44,865 nucleotides of DNA from an uncultured Lachnospiraceae bacterium. Lineage in GTDB: Bacteria > Bacillota > Clostridia > Lachnospirales > Lachnospiraceae. Within the stretch, counting starts at the first letter, position 1; each line of letters begins with the position of its first letter. Positions 7,227 to 15,779 of the stretch are shown here, in pieces. The stretch covers positions 1 to 44,865 of the forward strand of contig CAJTYM010000036.1 in assembly GCA_910583835.1 (NCBI GenBank), read 5' to 3'. The position numbers were made by a program, and so were the translations under genes. Below the pieces are notes generated by a model. That model did not search any database. It was given only the letters and a program-made list of their open reading frames with translations, and was not told the DNA's origin.

Positions 7227-8501
7227 TTACCGATAGATAATATCATCTCTTCCCGGTCCATTAGATACCATGGTAATTGGGAATCCGATTTTTTCTTCTA
7301 TAAACTCAATGTATTTCCGGCAGTTCTCCGGCAAGTCCTCATATCTGCGGATTCCCCGGATATCGCACTTCCAGCCCGGAAGCGTCTCAAGCACCGGTTT
7401 GGCTTTCTCAAGCTTCACAGTTGGCGGGAACTCCGTAACCACCTCGCCGTCAATCTCATACCCCACGCACACCGGAATCTCATCCAGATAGCCCAGGACG
7501 TCCAGCACCGTGAACGCTACATCCGTCGTCCCCTGCATCCGGCAGCCATATTTGCTGGCAACCGCGTCAAACCATCCCACGCGTCTGGGGCGTCCGGTTG
7601 TCGCGCCAAACTCTCCGCCGTCTCCGCCTCTGGTCCTCAGTTCATTTGCCTCTTCATCAAAAATCTCACTGACAAAAGCGCCCGCCCCTACCGCTGAGGA
7701 GTATGCCTTGCAGACAGTGATGATTTTGCTAATCTCATAAGGCGGGATACCCGCTCCGATTGCGCCGTAAGCGGCAAGCGTGGAAGAGGACGTTACCATC
7801 GGATAGATTCCATGGTCCGGATCCTTTAAGGAGCCAAGCTGTCCCTCCAGCAGGATATTCTTCCCTTCTTTGATGGCATTCCACAGATAAGCAGAGGTAT
7901 CGCAGACATAGGGAGCTATCATATCCCGGTATCCCAACAGCTCTTTCATAAGCTCCTGCGGATGAAGCAGCGGCTTATGGTACAGATGCTCCAGCATGAC
8001 ATTTTTCATCTCACAGATACGCTCTGTCTTTTCTTTCAAGGTCTCCTCATCGAACAGCTCGCTGACCTGGAAGCCGATTTTGGCATATTTATCAGAATAA
8101 AATGGCGCAATTCCAGACTTTGTGGAGCCAAAAGATTTGCCGCCCAGCCGTTCTTCCTCATACTGGTCAAACAGTACATGGTAGGACATTACCATCTGCG
8201 CGCGGTCCGACACCAGAATCTTCGGCTTGGGAACGCCTCTGTCTACAATGGATTGGATTTCCTCTATTAACACAGGGATATTCAGCGCCACGCCGTTGCC
8301 AATAATGCTGGTGGTGTGGCTGTAAAACACACCGCTCGGAAGCGTATGTAATGCAAATTTCCCATAATCGTTGATGATAGTGTGTCCGGCATTGGCACCG
8401 CCCTGAAAGCGCACAATGATATCTGCCTCTTTCGCCATCATGTCGGTAATCTTGCCTTTCCCTTCATCTCCCCAGTTTGCTCCTACAATCGCCTTTACCA
8501 T
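7227..8501 (-). CDS. purA: Adenylosuccinate synthetase
   Basis: A 424-residue enzyme that joins IMP and aspartate using GTP, the first committed step to AMP. It opens with VGANWGDEGKGKITDMMAKE, the PurA GTP-binding motif, and contains GGANAGHTI, KFALHTLPSG and GFQVSELFDEE. Later markers are SSSTLAAYGAIGAGIPP, TRGGDGGEFGATTGRPRR and the C-terminal MVSNGPGRDD. Length agrees with the family. The ATG at 8501 is chosen because AAAGGAGG lies eight bases upstream; longer in-frame starts reach back through the promoter and add non-homologous residues. It has its own promoter at 8551-8579 and is followed by the HAD gene. Confidence 0.97.
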   Translation of the reverse strand: MVKAIVGANWGDEGKGKITDMMAKEADIIVRFQGGANAGHTIINDYGKFALHTLPSGVFYSHTTSIIGNGVALNIPVLIEEIQSIVDRGVPKPKILVSDRAQMVMSYHVLFDQYEEERLGGKSFGSTKSGIAPFYSDKYAKIGFQVSELFDEETLKEKTERICEMKNVMLEHLYHKPLLHPQELMKELLGYRDMIAPYVCDTSAYLWNAIKEGKNILLEGQLGSLKDPDHGIYPMVTSSSTLAAYGAIGAGIPPYEISKIITVCKAYSSAVGAGAFVSEIFDEEANELRTRGGDGGEFGATTGRPRRVGWFDAVASKYGCRMQGTTDVAFTVLDVLGYLDEIPVCVGYEIDGEVVTEFPPTVKLEKAKPVLETLPGWKCDIRGIRRYEDLPENCRKYIEFIEEKIGFPITMVSNGPGRDDIIYR

Positions 8502-8550
8502 TTGCAATTCCTCCTTTATATCCTTACTTATTGGGGAATTTCCCTCAACA

Positions 8551-8579
8551 AGTATACCAAATACATTTGAAGAAGTAAA
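8551..8579 (-). promoter_or_regulatory. purA promoter
   Basis: On the minus strand TTTACT (8574-8579), a 17-bp spacer and TATACT (8551-8556) lie about 50 bp upstream of the purA start. No purine riboswitch-like fold was seen in the short leader. Confidence 0.65.
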
Positions 8580-8651
8580 GCGAATGTTTGTAATTTCGTG
8601 GTAATTTTCAAACAAATGTTCTGGATATAGACAGCCTCAATTCCTTATCTG

Positions 8652-9293
8652 CTATATCTCAAAATATTCGCTGCCAATCATCAAATCATCCTCCAGCAGC
8701 TTGGAAAATCTGGCGACAATCGCCTTCTTCTCCTCCCAGAACTGCCGGGCGCGCTTGGTTACCATGGGATTGGGTTCTTCTTTATTGGAACTCTCCATGA
8801 TGTGGTAATAAGCTTTGGCATAGCTGGAAGCATGGGCATTGCCCATCGTCATGCAGTCCCAGACAATCCCCATTGCCCCTTCCTCATCCAGAAGGTCCGC
8901 CTCCATCAGCAATACCATTTCCAGGCTGGCATCCGCATCCCGCATACGGTTCTTATCGGAATGGCAGGCAATCAGCCTTTCTACCTTGCGATAAAAACTT
9001 TCCTCCATCTGCTGCTCCTTGGCATAGGCATGGAAGGCCCGCACGCTGCGCTGGGCATGGTGTTCATTATCCCGGTTCTCGTAACCGATGTCATGGAAAA
9101 TCGCTGCTGTATAAAGCGCTTCCTTGTCCACATTTTCCAACCCTTGCGCCAGACGTTCGCACCAATGCAGCACACGGATGCTGTGCTGGAATCTGGAACG
9201 GAACGGATGAAGGGGATTGGGCGATTCAATCCCTTTATGCTCTGTCAGGTATTCTTTCACATATGCTAAATACTTGCGGTACGTCTCATTCAT
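8652..9293 (-). CDS. HD-domain phosphohydrolase
   Basis: A 213-residue soluble protein. The metal-binding HD motif residues are visible in order: FQHSIRV near residue 35, AAIFHDIGYENRD with the paired His-Asp near residue 67, HHAQRS, and LMEADLLDEEG near residue 133. Family members hydrolyse phosphoesters of nucleotides or similar substrates. The ATG at 9293 is preceded by AAGGAGGG. It starts 39 bp after nfo and shares its direction, so it is probably cotranscribed with nfo. The substrate is unknown. Confidence 0.88.
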   Translation of the reverse strand: MNETYRKYLAYVKEYLTEHKGIESPNPLHPFRSRFQHSIRVLHWCERLAQGLENVDKEALYTAAIFHDIGYENRDNEHHAQRSVRAFHAYAKEQQMEESFYRKVERLIACHSDKNRMRDADASLEMVLLMEADLLDEEGAMGIVWDCMTMGNAHASSYAKAYYHIMESSNKEEPNPMVTKRARQFWEEKKAIVARFSKLLEDDLMIGSEYFEI

Positions 9294-9332
9294 GCATATC
9301 CCTCCTTCTGCCCCGGCTTTCTCTCGCCTCCC

Positions 9333-10175
9333 TTACCTCTGCTGGCGGGAAGCCATTTCTCTCAGCAACTCAATTTCTCCCTGATAGCCGTCCAGGTCGT
9401 TCGGCGTCTCCAAATAGAACGGAAGATTCGTCAGCCTGGGATGTGTCACTATCTCTGCGAAAGCATTAAGCCCAATCTGGCCTTCGCCAATCTTCTCATG
9501 GCGGTCCTTATGGCTGCCGAGGGGGTTTTTGCTGTCATTGATATGGACGGCTTTCAGCCTTTCCAGGCCAATGACACGGTCAAACTCATCCAGCACCCCA
9601 TCCAGGTCACCCACAATATCATAGCCGCCGTCAAATACATGGCAGGTGTCCAGGCATACGCCGAGCCTCTCATCGTCTTCCACTTTATCGATGACTGCAC
9701 GCAATTCCTCAAAATTCCTTCCTACCTCCGAACCCTTGCCCGCCATCGTCTCCAGGAGGATGACAGTGGAAAACTCCTGCTCATTGATACGGTTCAGCAT
9801 ATCCGCAATATAGGAAATTCCCACTTCCGCTCCCTGCCCTACATGGCTTCCGGGATGGAAATTATACATGCTCCCGGGTATATGCGAAAGACGGCTTAAA
9901 TCATCACACATTGTCTCATAGGCAAACTGCCGAAGCCCCTCATCCTTGGAACATGCGTTCAAGGTATAGGGGGCATGGGCAAGAATCTGCGCAAGCCCAT
10001 GCTCCCCGGCAAATGCCAGATATTCCCCAACATCGGCAAGGTCTAACTCTTTCGCCTTGCCGCCCCTGGGATTCCTGGTAAAAAACTGAAACGTATTAGC
10101 TCCTATTCCGACTGCCTCCCTGCCCATGGCCAGATAGCCTTTGGCGGAGGACAGATGGCATCCGATTCTCAACAT
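9333..10175 (-). CDS. nfo: Endonuclease IV (AP endonuclease)
   Basis: A 280-residue TIM-barrel enzyme of base excision repair that nicks DNA 5-prime of abasic sites. Zinc-ligand motifs appear in the expected order: LAHAPYTLNACS, YNFHPGSHVGQG, LLETMAGKGSEVG, CLDTCHVFDGGYD, HINDSKNPLGSHKDRHEKIG and FYLETPND. The length is that of the family. It starts at an ATG with AGGAG upstream, 13 bp after the secreted transglutaminase-like gene and 39 bp before the HD gene, so readthrough from upstream is likely. Confidence 0.96.
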   Translation of the reverse strand: MLRIGCHLSSAKGYLAMGREAVGIGANTFQFFTRNPRGGKAKELDLADVGEYLAFAGEHGLAQILAHAPYTLNACSKDEGLRQFAYETMCDDLSRLSHIPGSMYNFHPGSHVGQGAEVGISYIADMLNRINEQEFSTVILLETMAGKGSEVGRNFEELRAVIDKVEDDERLGVCLDTCHVFDGGYDIVGDLDGVLDEFDRVIGLERLKAVHINDSKNPLGSHKDRHEKIGEGQIGLNAFAEIVTHPRLTNLPFYLETPNDLDGYQGEIELLREMASRQQR

Positions 10176-10188
10176 GGCATTTCTCCTG

Positions 10189-13100
10189 CTATTTCACTTC
10201 CACAATCTTGCTCTTCGCACTGTACCTGGAGGTATACCCCTTCTTCGACACAAATGCTTTGATGTAATATTTCTGGTTACTCTCTTCCTGCCCCATGCCT
10301 GTCAGCCTGGCTGTGATTTTACCAGACGATTTCTTAACTTTGCGCAGATAAGTCCATTTCTTCTTCCTGCTGTTATATTGGTACAGCTTCTTGCCTTTGA
10401 CCTTGTAAGCAGGCTTATACTTTTTGTTTCCTTTATTGTACTTATAGATTTCATAGGAAACTGCACCGCTTACAGGCTGAAACGATATCTGCACCGCAGC
10501 CTCTGTGAGACGTTCCGCCGTTACATTGGCAGGCGCCTTGGGTTTCGTCAGGACTTTCAGCTCTGCAGACAGATCGCCATAGTAAGTTTGGCCGTTTACC
10601 GTCGTATAAGCCTTTACTTTATATCGGTAGGGCTTTCCGGCGGACCGCTTCTTATCGGTAAAAGATAATTTGGGGGTCGTTGCGGCTTTTATAAATTTCT
10701 TCTTGGAAGCCTCATACCGGAACACCTCGTAACCATCCGCGCCGGCAACCCTTTTCCACTTGAGCGTTACCTTATCCGTGCTTACAGAGGACACTTTCAG
10801 TCCGGTTACTTTGGCAAGGCTTGGAATCGGCGTCTGTGTCTGCTGCGTTTTTACCATAACTCTGCAGGGTGCGCTTTGGACAGTTGTACTGGCAGCCCCG
10901 GCAGCAGTCGTGGCTGCCACGGTGTAACTGCCGGAATCCGCTGCAGCAGCGGATTGAATTTTCAGGCTTGCGCTCTTTCTCCCTGGCAGTAAGACACCAT
11001 CTTTATACCACTGGTAAGTCAGGTTATCGGAATCCCCTGTAACCTTACAGGTAATCTCAAAACTATTATTTTCCTGTACCACCAACGATGATTTATCAAG
11101 ACTGACCTGGGCAGGTTTGGGCGTGGGCATTACCACGGATTCCCCTCTCTGTTCTTCCTTCTGGCGGACAGTTTCAGCCACAAACTGTGCCTCAATGATG
11201 TCGCCGTCAGCCAGCTCCCCATAGGCAGCTTTCACCGTCATAGATTTGCTGTCCGTAATCTGCTGATATTTCCCGCCTACCACAAGGGAGTCAATGACAT
11301 ACCCCTGTTCAGCCTTTACATTCAATGTCCTGCTCTCTCCTGCTTTCAGCGTCAGAATGCCTTCTGCACCAGTAATCTGCCCACCTTGGGAATTAGACAA
11401 AATCACGGACTTAGGACTATCCAGATTCCTGCCATCGCCCTTCACTGCCACAATCGCGAATGGACTGAAAGATTTACAGGTTATTACCAGGCCATAACGC
11501 GTAATCACACAGGGCACCTCTTCCACTTTCACAATTTCCCCATACCTGTCCCTCTTAAAATGGTATGCTTTAAAAGTAACGCCTTCGTCATCGGGACCAT
11601 AACCGACAGGGAATCCAACAGACAGCCTGACAGAATCGCCCAGGCTGACGATATTCTTGTTACAGGTGATGAGGCTGATATTATAAGTCTCGCTTTTGAG
11701 TACCTGATTCTGCGTTAATTCATTTCCAATCAGACCATTCATGGTATCTGTCTGTGCAGGGGAAGGGGAAGTCGTCACAAGCGTAAGCCCCGTCACCATA
11801 TCAGGGGTAACGCCCTCTCCATCCTCCGTCTTCCACTCTTCGAGATTTTTCTTAGAAAGGTCGGAACTTTCCAAAAGCTGCGGTCTTCCAAATAAATTGA
11901 TGTAATACCCTTGTGCACGGAAAGCGCAGATTGACTTCTTATGGGCGGCTGTATAGCTGATACTCTTGGGCGCCTTTTCACTATCCACGCCAATCAGTCC
12001 TGTAGTTTCAAAAAAATAGCTGATTGTATCATCCAGCCACATATTACTGGGAGTAAAATCAAACTCCACGGTGTCCGTGCCATTCCATTTAAAATTGGCA
12101 ATCTTACAGTGCTCCAGAGCCGTATTATCCTGCCGGGGGACTGAGACGTCGATTCCTGCTTCTTTGGCCCCTTCTGCCAGTTTTAAAACTTCATCATACT
12201 GGAGTGTGATATGGTGCGTCTTGCCAATATATATCCTCGAGGTATTGGCAGGCGTTGCCTTCTTCACATAGGGGGGCGGCGTATACGTGCCGCTGGGATT
12301 ATATAATATCTCTGTATATGCATCGAACAGCAGCGGGTCCCCATGGAAACTCAGGTTTTCCAGGCTGCCGCCCTCATTGGTTATATAATTGCCCGGCGCC
12401 TTGCTGGTAACGGCAAATTCCACATACTGGGAACCAGGAAGGCTTAAGGTAACTTCCTGATCCGTGTCATTCATCGCATAAACATCCGGTAAGAGATACC
12501 CCCATCTTCCGTATTCCCAGCGGTTCGTATTGGGATAATAATTCATTGTCTTCATCAGCATATACTTGCCGCTCTCAATCGTCTTCGCCGCCCCCATGCC
12601 ATTGTAGCTGACTTTATATATCCCAGCCTTCAAGTCTCCGTCCGTTCCCTCTTCGCTATACTCAACCTTAAGGCCATTGCTGTTAAAGACTTCATCGAAT
12701 AACAGCCCCTGCCCCTCAATCTCCGGGTAGGCAAATTCAAAATTCGCTTCCGACATCACGCCGTCCGGCACATGCCTCTTGCCCATGACGTCGCCTCCCA
12801 CAATGAGGTACTCAGACTTCTCCAGGCCATCTACGCCGTTTTCACTGGGCAACGGTGACTTCGGGTCGTCCATCGTGGCATCCAGACCATACCACAGGCC
12901 GCCCACCTGCACATAGTTCCACATATGGGGCTCAAAATTGCCTTCTTTGCTCTGGAAACCTCCCTGTACGAGGACACAGGGAATACCCATGCGGTCCAAT
13001 ACTGCTTTCACTGCCCTGGCATACCCCTCGCAAAGGCTCTCTCCTTCCACCAGCGCGCCGTATGCCGTGCGGATATGCCCGCCGTTCCCTTGCTTACAGG

Positions 13101-13749
13101 TATTTTCCAACCGATAGGAAGTATGCCGGATAATCTCATCATGGGCGTACTTAATTTTCTTTTCCTCAATAGTCTTTCCATTGTACGGGGTAAGTTTCTG
13201 CGCGCCTTTTAGGATTTCATCCATTCTGGCATTATACTCTGCAAGCGCAGCCACAACATCGTCTCTGCTGTCGAATCCGCTCACAAAATAATTGTCCTTC
13301 CTCCCCGGTCCCAGATATGCGCAATATTTCCCAGCTTTCTGCGTTACCCGCAGCGTGAGCAGGGAAAAATCCACATAGAAAATCTCCGGGTAATCCGCAT
13401 AAAATGCATCCCTTGCCGCTCCCATATATGTGAGCAGCGTCATATTCCCACAGGCATATCCCTCAAGCTGCTCCTGGCTCACGTGCCCATTGGCAACCAG
13501 GTCGTACTCCCCTGTCCCCGTCTGAAAAATCCCCTGTTCATACATATTATACATTGCCAGATACAATCCCTTCGCCTCTTCTGGAAGCTGCTTAAAATAA
13601 TACCTGCCTATCCCCTCCTCTGCAGCAGACGCAGCAATGGCAATGCTTTCGCTGCCAGCAGCGTATGCAGTATCCACAGAACCACATACGCCTGTCGGTA
13701 ACGCCAAAAGCATTGCCATCAGTAAACTTGCTGTCCTTTTCAGTTTCAT
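10189..13749 (-). CDS. Large secreted transglutaminase-like protein with Ig-like and fibronectin III domains
   Basis: A 1186-residue exported protein. A signal peptide (MKLKRTASLLMAMLLALPTG, cleavage near TAYA-A) is at the start chosen at 13749; the longer frame to 13794 would bury it. A transglutaminase-like core follows: the catalytic Cys in ESLCEGYARAVK (about residue 240), His in FEPHMWNYV (about 275) and Asp in GLDATMDDP (about 290). The centre resembles bacterial surface proteins with beta-strand repeats. Near residues 890-980 an Ig-like domain has YQWYKDGVLLPG and ADSGSYTV, and two fibronectin type III modules and a lysine-rich tail end the protein. It may process or crosslink surface proteins or peptidoglycan peptides; the substrate is unknown. 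No sortase motif was seen. Confidence 0.85.
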   Translation of the reverse strand: MKLKRTASLLMAMLLALPTGVCGSVDTAYAAGSESIAIAASAAEEGIGRYYFKQLPEEAKGLYLAMYNMYEQGIFQTGTGEYDLVANGHVSQEQLEGYACGNMTLLTYMGAARDAFYADYPEIFYVDFSLLTLRVTQKAGKYCAYLGPGRKDNYFVSGFDSRDDVVAALAEYNARMDEILKGAQKLTPYNGKTIEEKKIKYAHDEIIRHTSYRLENTCKQGNGGHIRTAYGALVEGESLCEGYARAVKAVLDRMGIPCVLVQGGFQSKEGNFEPHMWNYVQVGGLWYGLDATMDDPKSPLPSENGVDGLEKSEYLIVGGDVMGKRHVPDGVMSEANFEFAYPEIEGQGLLFDEVFNSNGLKVEYSEEGTDGDLKAGIYKVSYNGMGAAKTIESGKYMLMKTMNYYPNTNRWEYGRWGYLLPDVYAMNDTDQEVTLSLPGSQYVEFAVTSKAPGNYITNEGGSLENLSFHGDPLLFDAYTEILYNPSGTYTPPPYVKKATPANTSRIYIGKTHHITLQYDEVLKLAEGAKEAGIDVSVPRQDNTALEHCKIANFKWNGTDTVEFDFTPSNMWLDDTISYFFETTGLIGVDSEKAPKSISYTAAHKKSICAFRAQGYYINLFGRPQLLESSDLSKKNLEEWKTEDGEGVTPDMVTGLTLVTTSPSPAQTDTMNGLIGNELTQNQVLKSETYNISLITCNKNIVSLGDSVRLSVGFPVGYGPDDEGVTFKAYHFKRDRYGEIVKVEEVPCVITRYGLVITCKSFSPFAIVAVKGDGRNLDSPKSVILSNSQGGQITGAEGILTLKAGESRTLNVKAEQGYVIDSLVVGGKYQQITDSKSMTVKAAYGELADGDIIEAQFVAETVRQKEEQRGESVVMPTPKPAQVSLDKSSLVVQENNSFEITCKVTGDSDNLTYQWYKDGVLLPGRKSASLKIQSAAAADSGSYTVAATTAAGAASTTVQSAPCRVMVKTQQTQTPIPSLAKVTGLKVSSVSTDKVTLKWKRVAGADGYEVFRYEASKKKFIKAATTPKLSFTDKKRSAGKPYRYKVKAYTTVNGQTYYGDLSAELKVLTKPKAPANVTAERLTEAAVQISFQPVSGAVSYEIYKYNKGNKKYKPAYKVKGKKLYQYNSRKKKWTYLRKVKKSSGKITARLTGMGQEESNQKYYIKAFVSKKGYTSRYSAKSKIVEVK

Positions 13750-13843
13750 AAACCTTTTCCATCCTTTCGTTCCAACTCTATACCAAAATAGCATATTCTG
13801 GAATTCAAGGATAACATGGGGAAAATCATTCCGTCAAGATATA

Positions 13844-15511
13844 TTATAATTCCTTTTTCATGACAGCGCCTTTGGCTCCGGAGGTCACCATCTGCGCATA
13901 GCGGGAAAGGTATCCTTCCGTCACTTTCGGCTCCCTGGGCTGCCACTGCTCTTTCCTCTTATCAAGCACATCCTGCGGCACATCCAGTTCCAGCTTCATC
14001 TCAGGAATGTTGATTTTGATAATGTCCCCTTCCTCTACCAACGCGATGGTTCCTCCTACTGCCGCCTCCGGGGAAACATGCCCAATAGAAGCTCCGCGGC
14101 TGGCGCCGGAGAAACGTCCGTCTGTAATCAATGCCACTGTGGAGCCAAGCCCCATACCTGCTATGGCAGACGTCGGGTTCAGCATCTCACGCATACCCGG
14201 ACCCCCTTTGGGTCCCTCGTAACGGATGACAACCACATCGCCCGCAACAATCTTTCCTCCTTTGATGGCTGCAATCGCATCTTCCTCACAGTCAAATACG
14301 CGCGCCGGACCTTCGTGCACCATCATTTCCGGCGCTACGGCAGAACGTTTTACCACGCTGCCCTCAGGAGCCAGATTTCCTTTCAATACCGCAAGCCCGC
14401 CCGTTGCGCTGTAGGGATTGTCCAGAGGACGGATGACCTCAGGATTTCTATTCTCACACCCTTTGATATTCTCCCCGACAGTCTTGCCCGTCACTGTCAT
14501 GCAATCCAGGTGCAGCAGCCCAAGCTCTGCAAGTTCGTTCATGACCGCATACACGCCGCCCGCCTCATTGAGGTCCTCCATATAAGTCGGTCCTGCCGGT
14601 GCCAGATGGCAGAGATTCGGTGTTTTCTCACTGATCTCATTGGCAAATCCAATATCAAAATCAAAACCAATCTCATGTGCGATTGCCGGCAGATGCAGCA
14701 TACTGTTGGTGGAGCAGCCCAGAGCCATATCCACGGTCAGGGCATTTAAGACAGCTTCCTTGGTCATGATGTCCCTGGGGCAGATATTCTGGCGGTACAT
14801 TTCCATTACCGCCATGCCTGCGTGTTTGGCAAGGCGCAGGCGGTCAGAATATACGGCGGGAATCGTGCCGTTCCCCTGCAGTCCCATGCCCAATGCCTCG
14901 GTCAGACAGTTCATGGAATTTGCCGTATACATGCCGGAACAGGAGCCGCAGGTAGGGCATGCCTTCTCCTCAAATTCACAGACGTCCTCCTCGCTCATCG
15001 TGCCAGCCGCGTAGGAACCGACTGCCTCGAACATCGAAGACAGGCTAGTCTTCCTTCCTTTTACATGCCCGGCAAGCATGGGACCGCCGGAGACAAACAC
15101 GGTCGGCACATTGACGCGTGCCGCTGCCATCAAAAGCCCCGGCACATTCTTGTCACAGTTGGGCACCATCACCAACGCATCAAACTGATGTGCCAGAGCC
15201 ATGCACTCTGTGGAATCGGCAATCAGATCCCTGGTCACCAGCGAATATTTCATCCCCATATGCCCCATGGCAATTCCGTCACAGACTGCAATCGCCGGAA
15301 ATACTACCGGCACGCCCCCCGCTTCTGCGACGCCCATCTTCACGGCATTGACAATCTTATCGAGGTTCATGTGCCCCGGCACAATCTCATTGTAGGAGCT
15401 TACAATCCCCACCAATGGCTTATCCATTTCCTCCCTGGTAAATCCCAGAGCGTTAAACAGGGAACGGTGCGGCGCCTGCTGCATTCCTTTTTTAACATTA
15501 TCGCTTCTCAT
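13844..15511 (-). CDS. ilvD: Dihydroxy-acid dehydratase
   Basis: A 555-residue iron-sulfur enzyme catalysing the third step of valine and isoleucine synthesis, dehydrating dihydroxy acids to 2-keto acids. Cluster cysteines lie in MVPNCDKNVPG and EKACPTCGSCSGMYTANSMN. Other family marks are IAVCDGIAMGHMGMKYSL, MALGCSTNSMLHLPAI, LITDGRFSGASRG and IGHVSPEAAVGG. The ATG at 15511 is supported by AAAGGAGAG upstream; a start at 15550 would add a tail without homology. It has a consensus promoter at 15584-15612 and no sign of a T-box in the short leader. It stands alone, not beside other ilv genes. Confidence 0.97.
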   Translation of the reverse strand: MRSDNVKKGMQQAPHRSLFNALGFTREEMDKPLVGIVSSYNEIVPGHMNLDKIVNAVKMGVAEAGGVPVVFPAIAVCDGIAMGHMGMKYSLVTRDLIADSTECMALAHQFDALVMVPNCDKNVPGLLMAAARVNVPTVFVSGGPMLAGHVKGRKTSLSSMFEAVGSYAAGTMSEEDVCEFEEKACPTCGSCSGMYTANSMNCLTEALGMGLQGNGTIPAVYSDRLRLAKHAGMAVMEMYRQNICPRDIMTKEAVLNALTVDMALGCSTNSMLHLPAIAHEIGFDFDIGFANEISEKTPNLCHLAPAGPTYMEDLNEAGGVYAVMNELAELGLLHLDCMTVTGKTVGENIKGCENRNPEVIRPLDNPYSATGGLAVLKGNLAPEGSVVKRSAVAPEMMVHEGPARVFDCEEDAIAAIKGGKIVAGDVVVIRYEGPKGGPGMREMLNPTSAIAGMGLGSTVALITDGRFSGASRGASIGHVSPEAAVGGTIALVEEGDIIKINIPEMKLELDVPQDVLDKRKEQWQPREPKVTEGYLSRYAQMVTSGAKGAVMKKEL

Positions 15512-15583
15512 TTGCTTCTCTCTCCTTTTTGATGGCTGCAGGCCTTTCATAACTCTATATGGTCCGCAGCATTTTATGGTATT

Positions 15584-15612
15584 ATCATATCACCTATGTT
15601 GTCTGCTGTCAA
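15584..15612 (-). promoter_or_regulatory. ilvD promoter
   Basis: On the minus strand: perfect -35 TTGACA (15607-15612), a 17-bp spacer and -10 TATGAT (15584-15589). Confidence 0.8.
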
Positions 15613-15713
15613 TAGCGTTGTCTGCTTTCTTTTAAAAAGCTATCGTTTGGGGAAATCATATCATAGGAAAGTCCAGATTGCCGCATTTTTTTGAAAATTT
15701 CTCCGTCCAAATA

Positions 15714-15751
15714 ATGACAGACCAGCCATTTTATGATAAAATTTATCATAA
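15714..15751 (+). promoter_or_regulatory. Promoter and 21-bp palindrome of the hybrid kinase gene
   Basis: ATGACA (15714-15719), a 17-bp spacer and TAAAAT (15737-15742) make a good promoter. The -10 lies inside a perfect palindrome, TTATGATAAA-A-TTTATCATAA, at 15731-15751, which looks like an operator for a dimeric regulator. The binding protein is unknown. Confidence 0.68.
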
Positions 15752-15779
15752 TTATAGAGAATTCAGAGGGAATGCCATT

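Noticed and set aside
15512..15583. Branched-chain amino acid T-box or attenuator before ilvD
   Set aside because: The leader is about 70 bases with no run of Val/Ile/Leu codons in a leader peptide and no terminator hairpin.
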